Assembly (NCBI GenBank): GCA_902776565.1
Contig: CACYQN010000016.1
Span: forward strand, 33,220-97,219
Source of the DNA: an uncultured Bacteroidia bacterium
Lineage (GTDB): Bacteria; Bacteroidota; Bacteroidia; Bacteroidales; ML635J-15
DNA: 64,000 nucleotides
Direction: 5' to 3'
Every line of letters begins with the position of its first letter. Positions within the stretch are counted from its first letter, which is position 1. The position numbers and the translations under genes are program-made. Under the pieces are notes generated by a model. That model saw nothing but the letters and a program-made list of their open reading frames with translations, was not told the origin of the DNA and did not search any database. This document shows, in pieces, positions 47,940 to 56,460 of this stretch.

Positions 47940-48713
47940 ATGCAGAACACCGATAACATAAGCGCAGTAATACTCGTCAAGAACGCAGAGAAGACAATTG
48001 GCGAATGCCTCGAATCGTTACGCCTGTTCGGTGAGGTCGTTCTGCTTGACAATGGCAGTACGGATGCAACGCTCGAAATTGCAAGTAAGTATCCAAACGT
48101 AAAGGTTTTCAGCGAACCGAATTTCTATGGGTTCGGCAAGATGAAAAATATTGCCGTGAGCCACGCTACCAACGACTGGATATTGAGCATTGACTCCGAT
48201 GAGGTGCTTATGCCAGAAATTGTTGCGCAAATAAATGCAATACAACTGAACGAAAATACTGTCGTTGCCCTGTCGCGACTCAACTACTACGGCGACCGCT
48301 GTATGAAGTGCTGCGGTTGGTATCCCGACTATGTATGGCGAATTTTCAACCGCAAATACACCTGTTTCAACGAAAATATGGTACACGAAGGTGTTGAGAC
48401 TAAGCCAGATACCCAAAAACTATACATAAAGGATGCAATGAAGCACTACACGGCAACCACAATGTCGTCGATAATAGATAAAATGAACCGCTATACAAGT
48501 CTGTCGGCTCAGCAGAAGCATGATGCAGGCAAAAAGACATGTGTAATCGTTGCAATACTAAAGTTTATTCATACCTTCAACATGAATTATTTTTTCCGCA
48601 GAGGAATATTTTACGGATATAAAGGTTTTGTGTTGTCGGTGCTGAACGCCAGTGCGTCTTTTTTGCGCTATATGAAGTTGTACGAACTGAACAAATCAGA
48701 CAAGAAACATTAG
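47940..48713 (+). CDS. family 2 glycosyltransferase (LPS core type)
   Basis: A 257-residue GT-A enzyme. Opening ISAVILVKNAEKTIGECLESL, then VVLLDNGSTDAT near 36-47 and the metal-binding SIDSDE near 82-87 are the family landmarks. The C-terminal half (CCGWYPDYVWRIFNRK, FFRRGIFYGYKGF) resembles WaaE/KdtX-like transferases that add sugars to lipopolysaccharide core; acceptor and donor cannot be told. It has its own promoter and converges with pepD through a shared terminator. Confidence 0.88.
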   Translation: MQNTDNISAVILVKNAEKTIGECLESLRLFGEVVLLDNGSTDATLEIASKYPNVKVFSEPNFYGFGKMKNIAVSHATNDWILSIDSDEVLMPEIVAQINAIQLNENTVVALSRLNYYGDRCMKCCGWYPDYVWRIFNRKYTCFNENMVHEGVETKPDTQKLYIKDAMKHYTATTMSSIIDKMNRYTSLSAQQKHDAGKKTCVIVAILKFIHTFNMNYFFRRGIFYGYKGFVLSVLNASASFLRYMKLYELNKSDKKH

Positions 48714-48725
48714 GTTGTAATACAA

Positions 48726-48749
48726 AAAAGGCGGATTTCTCCGCCTTTT
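48726..48749. terminator. terminator shared by the glycosyltransferase gene and pepD
   Basis: Stem AAAAGGCGG / CCGCCTTTT with a 6-base loop between convergent genes; T-rich on both strands. Confidence 0.88.
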
Positions 48750-48768
48750 CTATTTAACATATATCATC

Positions 48769-50235
48769 TTAGCAGTTGCATTTTACAGGAACATTCTTCA
48801 AGGTTTCAACCAGGAACTTCCAGAATTTCTCAACCGAAGCAACATTTACTCTCTCAACCGGTGAGTGCGGATGTTCGATGGTAGGACCAAACGAAATCAT
48901 ATCCCAGTTGGGGTAAACATAACCCAGCAGACCGCATTCCAAACCAGCGTGGATAGCCATAACCTTTGCTTCCTCGTTGAACAGACGCTTGTAGCAGTCC
49001 TTCATGGTGTTGAGGATTGGCGAATTCATGTTTGGATTCCATCCTGGGTACGAGCCTGAGAATTCAACATGTGCACCGATGAGGTCGAAAACCGTACCAA
49101 TCTTGTACATAGTACCCTTCTTAGCCGATTCTACCGAGCTACGGGTGAGGCACTTAACCGAGAAGTTGCCGTCCTTGCACTCAACGATTGCCAAGTTGTT
49201 CGAAGTTTCAACCAAACCAGGCATCGAGTCGCTCATTCTTACAACTCCGTGAGGACATACGAATGTAGCCTTGATAATCTTTTCGCCGATTTCCTTTTCG
49301 ACAACCTTTGCAGGCATAGCAACCTTTGTAGCGCAAAGAGCAATGCTCTTTTCGGTTGCAGCGAATTCGCTCTTGTAGTAGCCGTCGAACTTTGCAACTT
49401 CAGCCTCGAAGTTAGCGCAGTCGGCATTGGCGATGAGAACTATTGCGTAAGCCTCGCGCGGGATAGCGTTGCGCATGTCACCACCCTTGATTTCAGCAAG
49501 ACGCATATCGGTCTTGTAGAGGCAGTGGTTGAGGAAGCGAACCAAAAGCTTGTTTGCGTTTGCACGACCTATGTTGATGTCCATGCCGCTGTGACCGCCG
49601 TTCAATCCCTTAACGTCGATGCGGTAAGCAGTGTAACCAGCAGGAGCAGCGCATTCGTCGTACTTCATGGTAACGTTTACGTCAACACCACCAGCGCAAC
49701 CAACGTAAAGTTCGCCTTCGGTTTCGGAGTCGAGGTTCATGAGGATGTCGCCATTGAGCATACCAGCCTTCAGGTGGTTAGCACCAGTCATACCTGTTTC
49801 CTCGTCGATTGTGAAGAGGGCTTCGATTGGTCCGTGAACGAGGTCCTTCGATTCAAGGACTGCCATTGCAGCAGCACAACCCATACCATTGTCGGCACCG
49901 AGGGTAGTCTGGTTTGCGCGTACCCATTCGCCGTCGATGATGGTTTCAATCGGGTCCTTAGTGAAGTCGTGAACCTTCTCGTTGTTCTTCTGCGGAACCA
50001 TATCAAGGTGACCCTGAAGGATAACGCCCTTGCGGTTTTCCATACCCGGAGTTGCAGGCTTGCGGATTATTACGTTGCCGATTTCATCGACTACAGTTTC
50101 GAGACCTAACTTTTCGCCAAATTCCTTTACAAAAGCCACAACCTTTGCTTCGTGCTTCGATGGACGCGGAATCTGTGTCAGTGAATAGAAATTCTTCCAT
50201 ACACCCTGTGGATTCAATTTTGTGATTTCACTCAT
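48769..50235 (-). CDS. pepD: aminoacyl-histidine dipeptidase (M20 family, PepD)
   Basis: A 488-residue zinc dipeptidase (start MSEITKLNPQGVWKNF), cutting beta-Ala-His and other dipeptides. Metal ligands and catalytic residues are visible: LQGHLDMVP near 76-84, LGADNGMG near 113-120, DEETGMTGA near 144-152 and, near the end, GPTIEHPHSPVERV. GLNGGHSGMDI is the lid-domain signature. The frame upstream to 50340 is not used; the promoter (50281-50310) lies within it. The protein ends in CNC. Confidence 0.94.
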   Translation of the reverse strand: MSEITKLNPQGVWKNFYSLTQIPRPSKHEAKVVAFVKEFGEKLGLETVVDEIGNVIIRKPATPGMENRKGVILQGHLDMVPQKNNEKVHDFTKDPIETIIDGEWVRANQTTLGADNGMGCAAAMAVLESKDLVHGPIEALFTIDEETGMTGANHLKAGMLNGDILMNLDSETEGELYVGCAGGVDVNVTMKYDECAAPAGYTAYRIDVKGLNGGHSGMDINIGRANANKLLVRFLNHCLYKTDMRLAEIKGGDMRNAIPREAYAIVLIANADCANFEAEVAKFDGYYKSEFAATEKSIALCATKVAMPAKVVEKEIGEKIIKATFVCPHGVVRMSDSMPGLVETSNNLAIVECKDGNFSVKCLTRSSVESAKKGTMYKIGTVFDLIGAHVEFSGSYPGWNPNMNSPILNTMKDCYKRLFNEEAKVMAIHAGLECGLLGYVYPNWDMISFGPTIEHPHSPVERVNVASVEKFWKFLVETLKNVPVKCNC

Positions 50236-50280
50236 AATCTTATTTGTTTTTAATTTGTTTGTAATTTTATTTACGGATGG

Positions 50281-50310
50281 CAAATATAAAAAATATTTCT
50301 GAACTGCAAA
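50281..50310 (-). promoter_or_regulatory. promoter of pepD
   Basis: Minus-strand TTTG (50307-50310), 18 bases, TATATTTG (50281-50288). Confidence 0.6.
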
Positions 50311-50335
50311 CTTAAAATAATGATAAATTGTAGAA

Positions 50336-50525
50336 ACCACCTCAAACCATCATAAACAAATTGAAACCACCTCAAACAACCTTGAACTTTTGAACCCTTG
50401 AAGTACAATCGTGTCATGGCGCGATTCTACAATCATCAAACCACCTCAAACAACCTTTAGCTCGCGCCAGCAATTTCAAACGACCTCAAACCACCTTGAA
50501 CTTTGAACCCTTGAACTCCTTGCCC
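50336..50525. repeat. simple-sequence region with AAACCACCTCAAAC units and a palindrome
   Basis: AAACCACCTCAAAC-type words occur at least four times, and TTGAACTTT-GAACCCTTGAA twice. Related words occur at 18370-18410 and 42480-42560. Within it, 50403-50430 (GTACAATCGTGTCA then TGGCGCGATTCTAC) is the second copy of the palindrome at 47815. No gene in this stretch. Confidence 0.65.
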
Positions 50526-50613
50526 TCCATTTCGGCACATTCATTGCAATATAAAAAGCATGATGTTAAAATAATTTTAAGGATACGATGCCGTTTATAA
50601 GAGGATTGTTTCG

Positions 50614-50621
50614 TATCTTTG
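50614..50621 (+). promoter_or_regulatory. -7 element of the envelope operon (thioredoxin-like gene first)
   Basis: TATCTTTG, 20 bases before the ATG at 50641. The -33 is not clear. Confidence 0.55.
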
Positions 50622-50640
50622 CAGTTTAAATTTTTATGAG

Positions 50641-51711
50641 ATGAAAAAGGTCTTGTTCTTTATAATAGCGGTTATCTGTGGCGCACAGGCACTTACAGCG
50701 CAGGTAAAATGGATGGGCATAGAGGAGGCTATGCGCAAGCAGGACTCGATGCCAAAGACGGTAATGATTGACATGTACACCGACTGGTGTGGCTGGTGCA
50801 AGAAGATGGATGCCGAGACTTTCAGCAATCCTGAGCTTGCTGCATACATAAACGCCAACTTCTACCCAGTGAAATTCGATGCCGAAACCACCGACACCAT
50901 AATGTTTCCCATAAAGCATACCGATGAGAAAACAGGTAAAGTTACCTCCGAGCTCAAGCCTTTCATAAACTTGCAGACAGGTAATCGTTCTCCGCATTTG
51001 CTTGCACAGATGCTTTTGAGTGGACGTATGTCTTATCCTACTATAGTTTTCATCGACTTCGAAGGAAATATTGCACCTGTTCCGGGCTATCAGACGGTAG
51101 AAAACCTTGAGCCTTTGCTTATATATTTTGCCGAGCGCATAAACAAATACAGTCCGTGGAACGAATATATGGACTGCTTCAATGCTACTTTCCGCCCCGA
51201 GAACGACACTGCAGGGCAGTTCGAAGGCTCGGTTGACTGGATGGACTTCAACGCCGCCGTGAAAAAAATGAAGACCGAACCGAAGAAACTTCTCCTGTAT
51301 ATTTATTCCAACTGGAATACAAGCAGCAAGATAATGCTCGGAGGCGCGTTCAAGGAAAAAGCATTGGCAGAATACATCAACAAGAATTTCTACGCCGTGC
51401 AAATTCCGTACGACATTACTGATTCTCTGGTAATAGCAGGAAAAACTTTCGTTAACGAGACGAATCAGGCTCAACATCCGCACCAGATAGTGTTGTCGCT
51501 GCTGCATCCCGACTATCGCATCCCTGCCTTTGTGATTTTCGATGAGAACGCAACTCATCCGATGTTCGTGCAGCGCGGATTCTCTTCGTACTCGACAATC
51601 GAGAGACTGCTGACCTACTTCAATGATGAACTATATATGAAAGGCGTTGACCTTCAGAAATACTACGATGAATACATATCAAAACTACGAGAAAAGGAAG
51701 AAAAACAATAG
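50641..51711 (+). CDS. exported thioredoxin-family protein with two thioredoxin-like domains
   Basis: A 356-residue protein with a signal peptide (cleavage near ALTAQ, residue 21). The first domain has the redox motif C50-G-W-C53 in MYTDWCGWCKKMD. It ends with SYPTIVFIDFEG (cis-Pro motif). The second half (about 215-345) repeats a thioredoxin-like plan (LYIYSNWNTSSKIM ... IPAFVIFDENATHP) but has Asn-Thr-Ser-Ser where the cysteines should be, so it would be catalytically dead. It probably acts in the periplasm on disulfides. First gene of a six-gene operon that ends with porZ; 7 bases separate it from the LysM gene. Confidence 0.85.
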   Translation: MKKVLFFIIAVICGAQALTAQVKWMGIEEAMRKQDSMPKTVMIDMYTDWCGWCKKMDAETFSNPELAAYINANFYPVKFDAETTDTIMFPIKHTDEKTGKVTSELKPFINLQTGNRSPHLLAQMLLSGRMSYPTIVFIDFEGNIAPVPGYQTVENLEPLLIYFAERINKYSPWNEYMDCFNATFRPENDTAGQFEGSVDWMDFNAAVKKMKTEPKKLLLYIYSNWNTSSKIMLGGAFKEKALAEYINKNFYAVQIPYDITDSLVIAGKTFVNETNQAQHPHQIVLSLLHPDYRIPAFVIFDENATHPMFVQRGFSSYSTIERLLTYFNDELYMKGVDLQKYYDEYISKLREKEEKQ

Positions 51712-51718
51712 TAACAAG

Positions 51719-53641
51719 ATGCTTAGACGATTCATTATACTGCTTATCCCTGCAATTTTTGCCGTATGTGCTGTATCGGCGCAGGTAAATGTTGAAATTT
51801 CACAGGAAAAAGTCCTTGAAAACGGGCAGAAATTCTATCTTCATACCGTGCAGCAGGGACAGACCTTATATTCTATATGCAAGGCATATTCGGCAAAGGA
51901 AAAGGATGTGCTTAACGCCAATCCCGAACTGCAATCGGGTACGCTTTCCATTGGCCAGATAATCAAGATTCCGATTGAAAACGAAATCTCAAAGGACGGT
52001 AAATACATTGTTTACACAGTGAAGAAGGGCGAAACGCTTTATTCACTGCTGAAACGCTTCGAAACCACCGAGAAGGAATTCTACGAAGCCAACCCAAAAC
52101 TTAGCCGTAACGAAAGCATCAGGGCAGGTGACGAGATTTACTTTCCTGTGAAGGAAAAGAAAAACGAAAATGTTATTGTAAAGAAACCTGAAGAGGAGCC
52201 AAAGCAAAACGTCATTACGCCACGCGACGAAACGAAATACATCTACCATACCGTAGCTAAGGGCGAAACCTTGTACAAGCTTACCAAGCAGTACGATATC
52301 AGCCTCGACGAACTTGTAGCCGAAAATCCTAGCCTTGCCGACCGCCCTCTGTCGATTGGCGAAACCATCCGTGTACCTCGCAAGCAGATTGCTCTGGTAA
52401 AGCAGGAGGAAAATAATAAGGAAGAGAAGAATGAGGAACCGGAGCACAATATAATACGTCCTGTCAATAGCGAAAACGCAGAAGTCGTTGAAACCGAGCC
52501 AGATACAATGGTTGTTCTCACCGACAAGAAGGACTTTTCAATAGCATTGCTGATGTCGTTTGAGACAGAAGCCAATCTTCGCGACCTTGCAAATCAGGAA
52601 AAACGCAAGGTTCCGCAGAAAATACGTACTGCAACCGAACGTGCCGTCGATTTCTATTCTGGATGCCTTGTGGCTCTCGAAAACTTCAGGCACGACGATG
52701 TAAAAATAAGGTTCAAGGCATACGATATCGGCAAGGACAACACCATACTTACAACTATGGTCGGCGAGGGCAAACTCGACAACGTTGACATGATAATCGG
52801 TCCCGCCTACAAGAGTCAGGTCGATTACCTCAACTCGCTTAACCTTGGCATTCCGATGCTTCTGCCTTTCGTTACCGACGAAAACGTGCTGAAGAGCAAC
52901 CCGAACAACATAATGCTCAATCCCAGCAAGCAGGACATCCGCAACGAGGTGGCAAAGTATGCATCCAGCATAGCTAACAGCAATGCACTTATAATAAAAG
53001 GTACTTCCGACGATTCGAAGGTAGCTGCCTCAAAATATGTGGAGGCAATGCAGAATGTCGGGGTGAAGGCTACCGAACTTAACTTCAACGGAAGCAGCAT
53101 TGAGGCACTGGGAAGCGCATTGGTAAAGGGTGCCGAAAACATTATCATAATGACTTTCGAGAACGAAATGACCGCAACAAGGGTGCTGTCACAGGTTTTC
53201 AAGCTTTGCAACGACTACAAGATAACGCTCATTGCCGACCCAAGGATTATGAACTACGAAAGCATCGACCCGAACTACTATGTGGAAGTTAGATTCACCT
53301 ATTATTCCGACATCAGTATCGATTACAAGAACCTTGATGTGAAGACGTTCATAAGCAGGTTCCACAATGCTTTCCTCTGCGAGCCGAACACCGATGCCTA
53401 CATAGCCGCCGATGCAATCAACTACTTTGTTCCGCTGATGCAGAAGGCAGGTAAGACATTTGCAGGTATCATCGACCAGAACTATGTGCAGGAAGGTCTT
53501 GGCGGAAAACGTCAGTATGTGAAAAATTCGGGATACAGCGCCAACTCGTACAGCAACAAGGAGGTTTATCTCTATACAATACAGAAGGACTATTCGTTCT
53601 CAATCGTATATCCTACAGAAAATTCAACCGATAACAAATAA
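51719..53641 (+). CDS. LysM repeat protein with periplasmic-binding-like domain
   Basis: A 640-residue protein, started at MLRRFIILLIPAIFAV (signal peptide to about SAQV, residue 22); the longer frame overlaps the previous gene. Three LysM domains bind peptidoglycan: HTVQQGQTLYSICKAY (about 43), YTVKKGETLYSLLKRF (about 100) and HTVAKGETLYKLTKQY (about 180). A Lys/Glu-rich linker leads to a 370-residue region with the fold pattern of type I periplasmic-binding proteins (SIALLMSFETEANLR, DMIIGPAYKSQVDYLN, and NIIIMTFENEM). In Bacteroidota this combination is common; it tethers a ligand-binding domain to the wall. Ligand unknown. Confidence 0.87.
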   Translation: MLRRFIILLIPAIFAVCAVSAQVNVEISQEKVLENGQKFYLHTVQQGQTLYSICKAYSAKEKDVLNANPELQSGTLSIGQIIKIPIENEISKDGKYIVYTVKKGETLYSLLKRFETTEKEFYEANPKLSRNESIRAGDEIYFPVKEKKNENVIVKKPEEEPKQNVITPRDETKYIYHTVAKGETLYKLTKQYDISLDELVAENPSLADRPLSIGETIRVPRKQIALVKQEENNKEEKNEEPEHNIIRPVNSENAEVVETEPDTMVVLTDKKDFSIALLMSFETEANLRDLANQEKRKVPQKIRTATERAVDFYSGCLVALENFRHDDVKIRFKAYDIGKDNTILTTMVGEGKLDNVDMIIGPAYKSQVDYLNSLNLGIPMLLPFVTDENVLKSNPNNIMLNPSKQDIRNEVAKYASSIANSNALIIKGTSDDSKVAASKYVEAMQNVGVKATELNFNGSSIEALGSALVKGAENIIIMTFENEMTATRVLSQVFKLCNDYKITLIADPRIMNYESIDPNYYVEVRFTYYSDISIDYKNLDVKTFISRFHNAFLCEPNTDAYIAADAINYFVPLMQKAGKTFAGIIDQNYVQEGLGGKRQYVKNSGYSANSYSNKEVYLYTIQKDYSFSIVYPTENSTDNK

Positions 53642-53653
53642 CATAGGAAGGAA

Positions 53654-55042
53654 ATGGGAGCACTGACAATGACCGTACAACTGCTTTTGGCGTTATCGCT
53701 ACTGGTGGTGATACACGAATTCGGACACTATCTTGCAGCCCGTGCCTTTGGCGTTAGGGTAAAGAAATTCTACCTGTTCTTCGATTTCCCGATGTTCTTT
53801 ACCGCACCGACTTTTGCATTGTTCCGAGCAAAAAAGGTAAACGGCAAGTGGAAATTCAGTTGGTTCAGCCGTAATGCACCAAAGGAGTTCGACGACGACG
53901 AAACCACAACCGAGTGGGGCATAGGATATTTTCCGCTCGGCGGATACTGCGCCATCGAAGGTATGGTTGACGAGACAACATCGTCAGACCAGCTTCCCGA
54001 AGAGCCTAAGCCGTGGGAGTTCCGCACAAAACCCGCTTGGCAACGACTAATAATAATGATTGGCGGTGTCACTATGAACGTAATTGCCGCCGTGCTGATA
54101 CTCGGTTTCTCTCACTTGGCATTCACAAAGTCGTACTTGCCGGTCGAAAACGTAAGCGAAGGAATTTATCCGTCGGAATATGGACGCTTCCTCGGATTTG
54201 AGGCTGGCGACAAGATTGTCGAAATAAATGGAAACGAGGTGGAACGCTACGAGGATGTTTTCTCGGCAAAACTTTTCTTCGCCGAAAGCATCACTGTTGA
54301 CCGCAACGGCTACCGCAAGGAAATAGAAATTCCCGACACTCTGTATTCCTTTATGAAAAACGGTGGAACTTTGTTCGATTTGTCCAACCATAAGGTTGTA
54401 ATTGATAGTGTATTAAGCGGGATGTCAGCCGACAGGGCAGGAATAAGGCCTAATTCGGAACTGCTAAAAATTGGCAACGTCGAAATACAGAGTTTCGGGC
54501 AGATGCGCGATATGCTCAACTACAGCAAGGGCTGTACCCTTGAATTTGAACTTATTGCCAACGGCGAAGGTTACAAGGTTCCGGTAGAAATCGACAGCAC
54601 TGGAAAAATCGGTGTCTTTGTGAAGCAGCCGCAATACGAGACAAGGGATTACACGCTTGCAAGCGCAATGAAGTACGGCTGGCGCGATGCTATGGAAACG
54701 CTCTACGCCAACATCAAGGGCTTCGGGCTGATTTTCAGCGGTAAGGAGAAAGCCCGCGAAAGCCTGCAGGGACCAATCGGAATTGCCAAGGTGTATGGTC
54801 CTGTATGGGACTGGGCAAGATTCTGGAAACTGACGGGAATAATATCTATCATATTGGCTTTCATGAACATACTGCCGATTCCTGCTCTCGATGGTGGTCA
54901 CGTACTATTGCTTGCAATAGAAGCCATCACGCGCCGCAAGTTGCCAAACAAGGCTCTCGACATCATTCAGCGGATTGGTCTGATGATATTGCTGGCTCTT
55001 ATGATTTTCGTCATATTCAACGATATTCTAAATCTTTTCTGA
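53654..55042 (+). CDS. rseP: RIP metalloprotease RseP (site-2 protease)
   Basis: A 462-residue intramembrane zinc protease of family M50. HEFGH near residue 22-26 is the zinc motif, with NILPIPALDGGHV near 414-426 giving the third ligand. Two PDZ-like regions lie between the helices (about 170-230 and 240-320). It cleaves anti-sigma factors or signal remnants in the membrane. The ATG has AGGAAGGA just ahead. dxr, often its upstream neighbour, is not here. It ends 1 base before the next gene. Confidence 0.95.
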   Translation: MGALTMTVQLLLALSLLVVIHEFGHYLAARAFGVRVKKFYLFFDFPMFFTAPTFALFRAKKVNGKWKFSWFSRNAPKEFDDDETTTEWGIGYFPLGGYCAIEGMVDETTSSDQLPEEPKPWEFRTKPAWQRLIIMIGGVTMNVIAAVLILGFSHLAFTKSYLPVENVSEGIYPSEYGRFLGFEAGDKIVEINGNEVERYEDVFSAKLFFAESITVDRNGYRKEIEIPDTLYSFMKNGGTLFDLSNHKVVIDSVLSGMSADRAGIRPNSELLKIGNVEIQSFGQMRDMLNYSKGCTLEFELIANGEGYKVPVEIDSTGKIGVFVKQPQYETRDYTLASAMKYGWRDAMETLYANIKGFGLIFSGKEKARESLQGPIGIAKVYGPVWDWARFWKLTGIISIILAFMNILPIPALDGGHVLLLAIEAITRRKLPNKALDIIQRIGLMILLALMIFVIFNDILNLF

Positions 55043-55043
55043 T

Positions 55044-55871
55044 ATGAAAATGAAGCGGATTATTCAAATATTACTGATTCTTATTTCTTGTGTATCAATG
55101 GCCTATGGTCAGGAATACCTTGATTTCAACAGCCGATACAATAGGCAGAAACGGGTTCTTGTGGTTCCATTCGACGAAAGAATCTATTTCAACGATGCAA
55201 CGGCCGAGATTGCCAAGCGCGACGGGCTTACCCACGACGAGATAATGGAATATTTCCGCTACCAGCTCAACTTGCAGCTTGTAAATTCACTAATCGATTC
55301 GTGCGAGGTGGTTGACCTTTTTAAGGACAATACCCGCGAGGACGAAGCCGATATTTCTGGATTATACACAACTATGTCGTACGAGCTTCGTCTTGCCGAA
55401 TTTGAACTCGATACCGAAAATATGGGCGCACTTGCCCGTAAGCGTGCCGAAAAGCTTGAGGAGGCACGTCGCAAGCAGCGCGAGGAGGAAATGAAAAATG
55501 CTCGTCCCGGAATACAGAACGGCGAACTCGTGGGACGCAAACAGCAGACCGACGATATGTACCTGCATATAATTATAGGTCAGCCCGAAGTGCTGAAGGA
55601 GATTGCTAGTCGCCGTAAGGTCGATTACTTCTTGTTTGTCAATCAGTTCGACATCAAGACCGACTACCGCGACCCCTACATCAGCGGACAGCGCAACGTG
55701 CAGAGGCTTATGCGTGTGCATTTCAGCATTTACAACAGCAATGGGGAATTTGTTTCGGGAAACTATGCAAGTACCAAGGTGCCATACTACGAGGACAGCA
55801 AGGAACGTATTGTAAACCAATATTTCCCCGAAATTATGCGACAGATATTGAAAAAGCTAAAATTCCAATGA
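55044..55871 (+). CDS. exported hypothetical protein of the porZ operon
   Basis: A 275-residue protein with a signal peptide (cleavage near MAYGQ, residue 23). It opens with [19 protein letters not shown], a typical start of a beta sheet protein, then a helical, charged middle ([18 protein letters not shown], about 133-150) likely a coiled coil, and a C-terminal beta-rich part ([18 protein letters not shown], about 197-214). No known domain recognised. The opening resembles lipoprotein-like CsgG/penicillin-binding-protein-activator folds, but I would not assert that. The place between rseP and rdgB in a porZ operon suggests an envelope role. Confidence 0.75.
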   Translation: MKMKRIIQILLILISCVSMAYGQEYLDFNSRYNRQKRVLVVPFDERIYFNDATAEIAKRDGLTHDEIMEYFRYQLNLQLVNSLIDSCEVVDLFKDNTREDEADISGLYTTMSYELRLAEFELDTENMGALARKRAEKLEEARRKQREEEMKNARPGIQNGELVGRKQQTDDMYLHIIIGQPEVLKEIASRRKVDYFLFVNQFDIKTDYRDPYISGQRNVQRLMRVHFSIYNSNGEFVSGNYASTKVPYYEDSKERIVNQYFPEIMRQILKKLKFQ

Positions 55872-55872
55872 T

Positions 55873-56460
55873 ATGAAACTTGTTCTTGCAAGCAACAACA
55901 AACATAAGCTCGAAGAAATGAGGGCTATTCTTGGCGGCAAGGTCGAAATTTTGTCGCTTTCGGACATCAATTGCCACGACGAAATCCCTGAGGAACAGGA
56001 TACCATCGAAGGGAATGCCTTGCAGAAGGCAAGGTATATACACGACAAGTATAACCTTGATTGCTTTGCCGACGACACAGGCCTTGAGGTTGAATGTCTC
56101 AACGGAGAGCCTGGCGTTTATTCTGCACGTTATGCTGGCGAACATCCTACTTTCGACGACAATATCGCAAAGCTTCTCGCCAATATGGAAGGTCACGAAA
56201 ACCGCAATGCAAGGTTCAGAACAGCCATAGCATTGATACTTGGAGGAAAGGAATATGTCTTCGAGGGCGAGGTGAAAGGTCAGATTATCAAGGAATACCG
56301 TGGACACAACGGCTTTGGCTACGACCCTGTATTCCTGCCCGACGGCTACAGCCAGACTTTTGCAGAACTTCCCGCCGAAATAAAGAACAAAATCAGCCAT
56401 CGGGGAAACGCAGCGAAGAAACTGGCGGAATTTTTGAACAAAAACAATGCAAATGAATAA
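55873..56460 (+). CDS. rdgB: non-canonical purine NTP pyrophosphatase (RdgB/HAM1)
   Basis: Removes ITP, dITP and XTP from the nucleotide pool. The 195 residues start [20 protein letters not shown], with the [23 protein letters not shown] active-site stretch near 67-89 (as two adjoining parts), [10 protein letters not shown] near 148-157 and [11 protein letters not shown] near 174-184. All family motifs present. It overlaps porZ by 14 bases. Confidence 0.96.
   Translation: MKLVLASNNKHKLEEMRAILGGKVEILSLSDINCHDEIPEEQDTIEGNALQKARYIHDKYNLDCFADDTGLEVECLNGEPGVYSARYAGEHPTFDDNIAKLLANMEGHENRNARFRTAIALILGGKEYVFEGEVKGQIIKEYRGHNGFGYDPVFLPDGYSQTFAELPAEIKNKISHRGNAAKKLAEFLNKNNANE

Noticed and set aside
49069..50109. 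346-codon plus-strand ORF opposite pepD
   Set aside because: Shadow of a conserved gene; no family motif, and its stop-free length follows from the biased codon use of pepD.
50626..51558. 310-codon minus-strand ORF opposite the thioredoxin-like gene
   Set aside because: Antisense to a gene with signal peptide and CGWC motif; no independent support.
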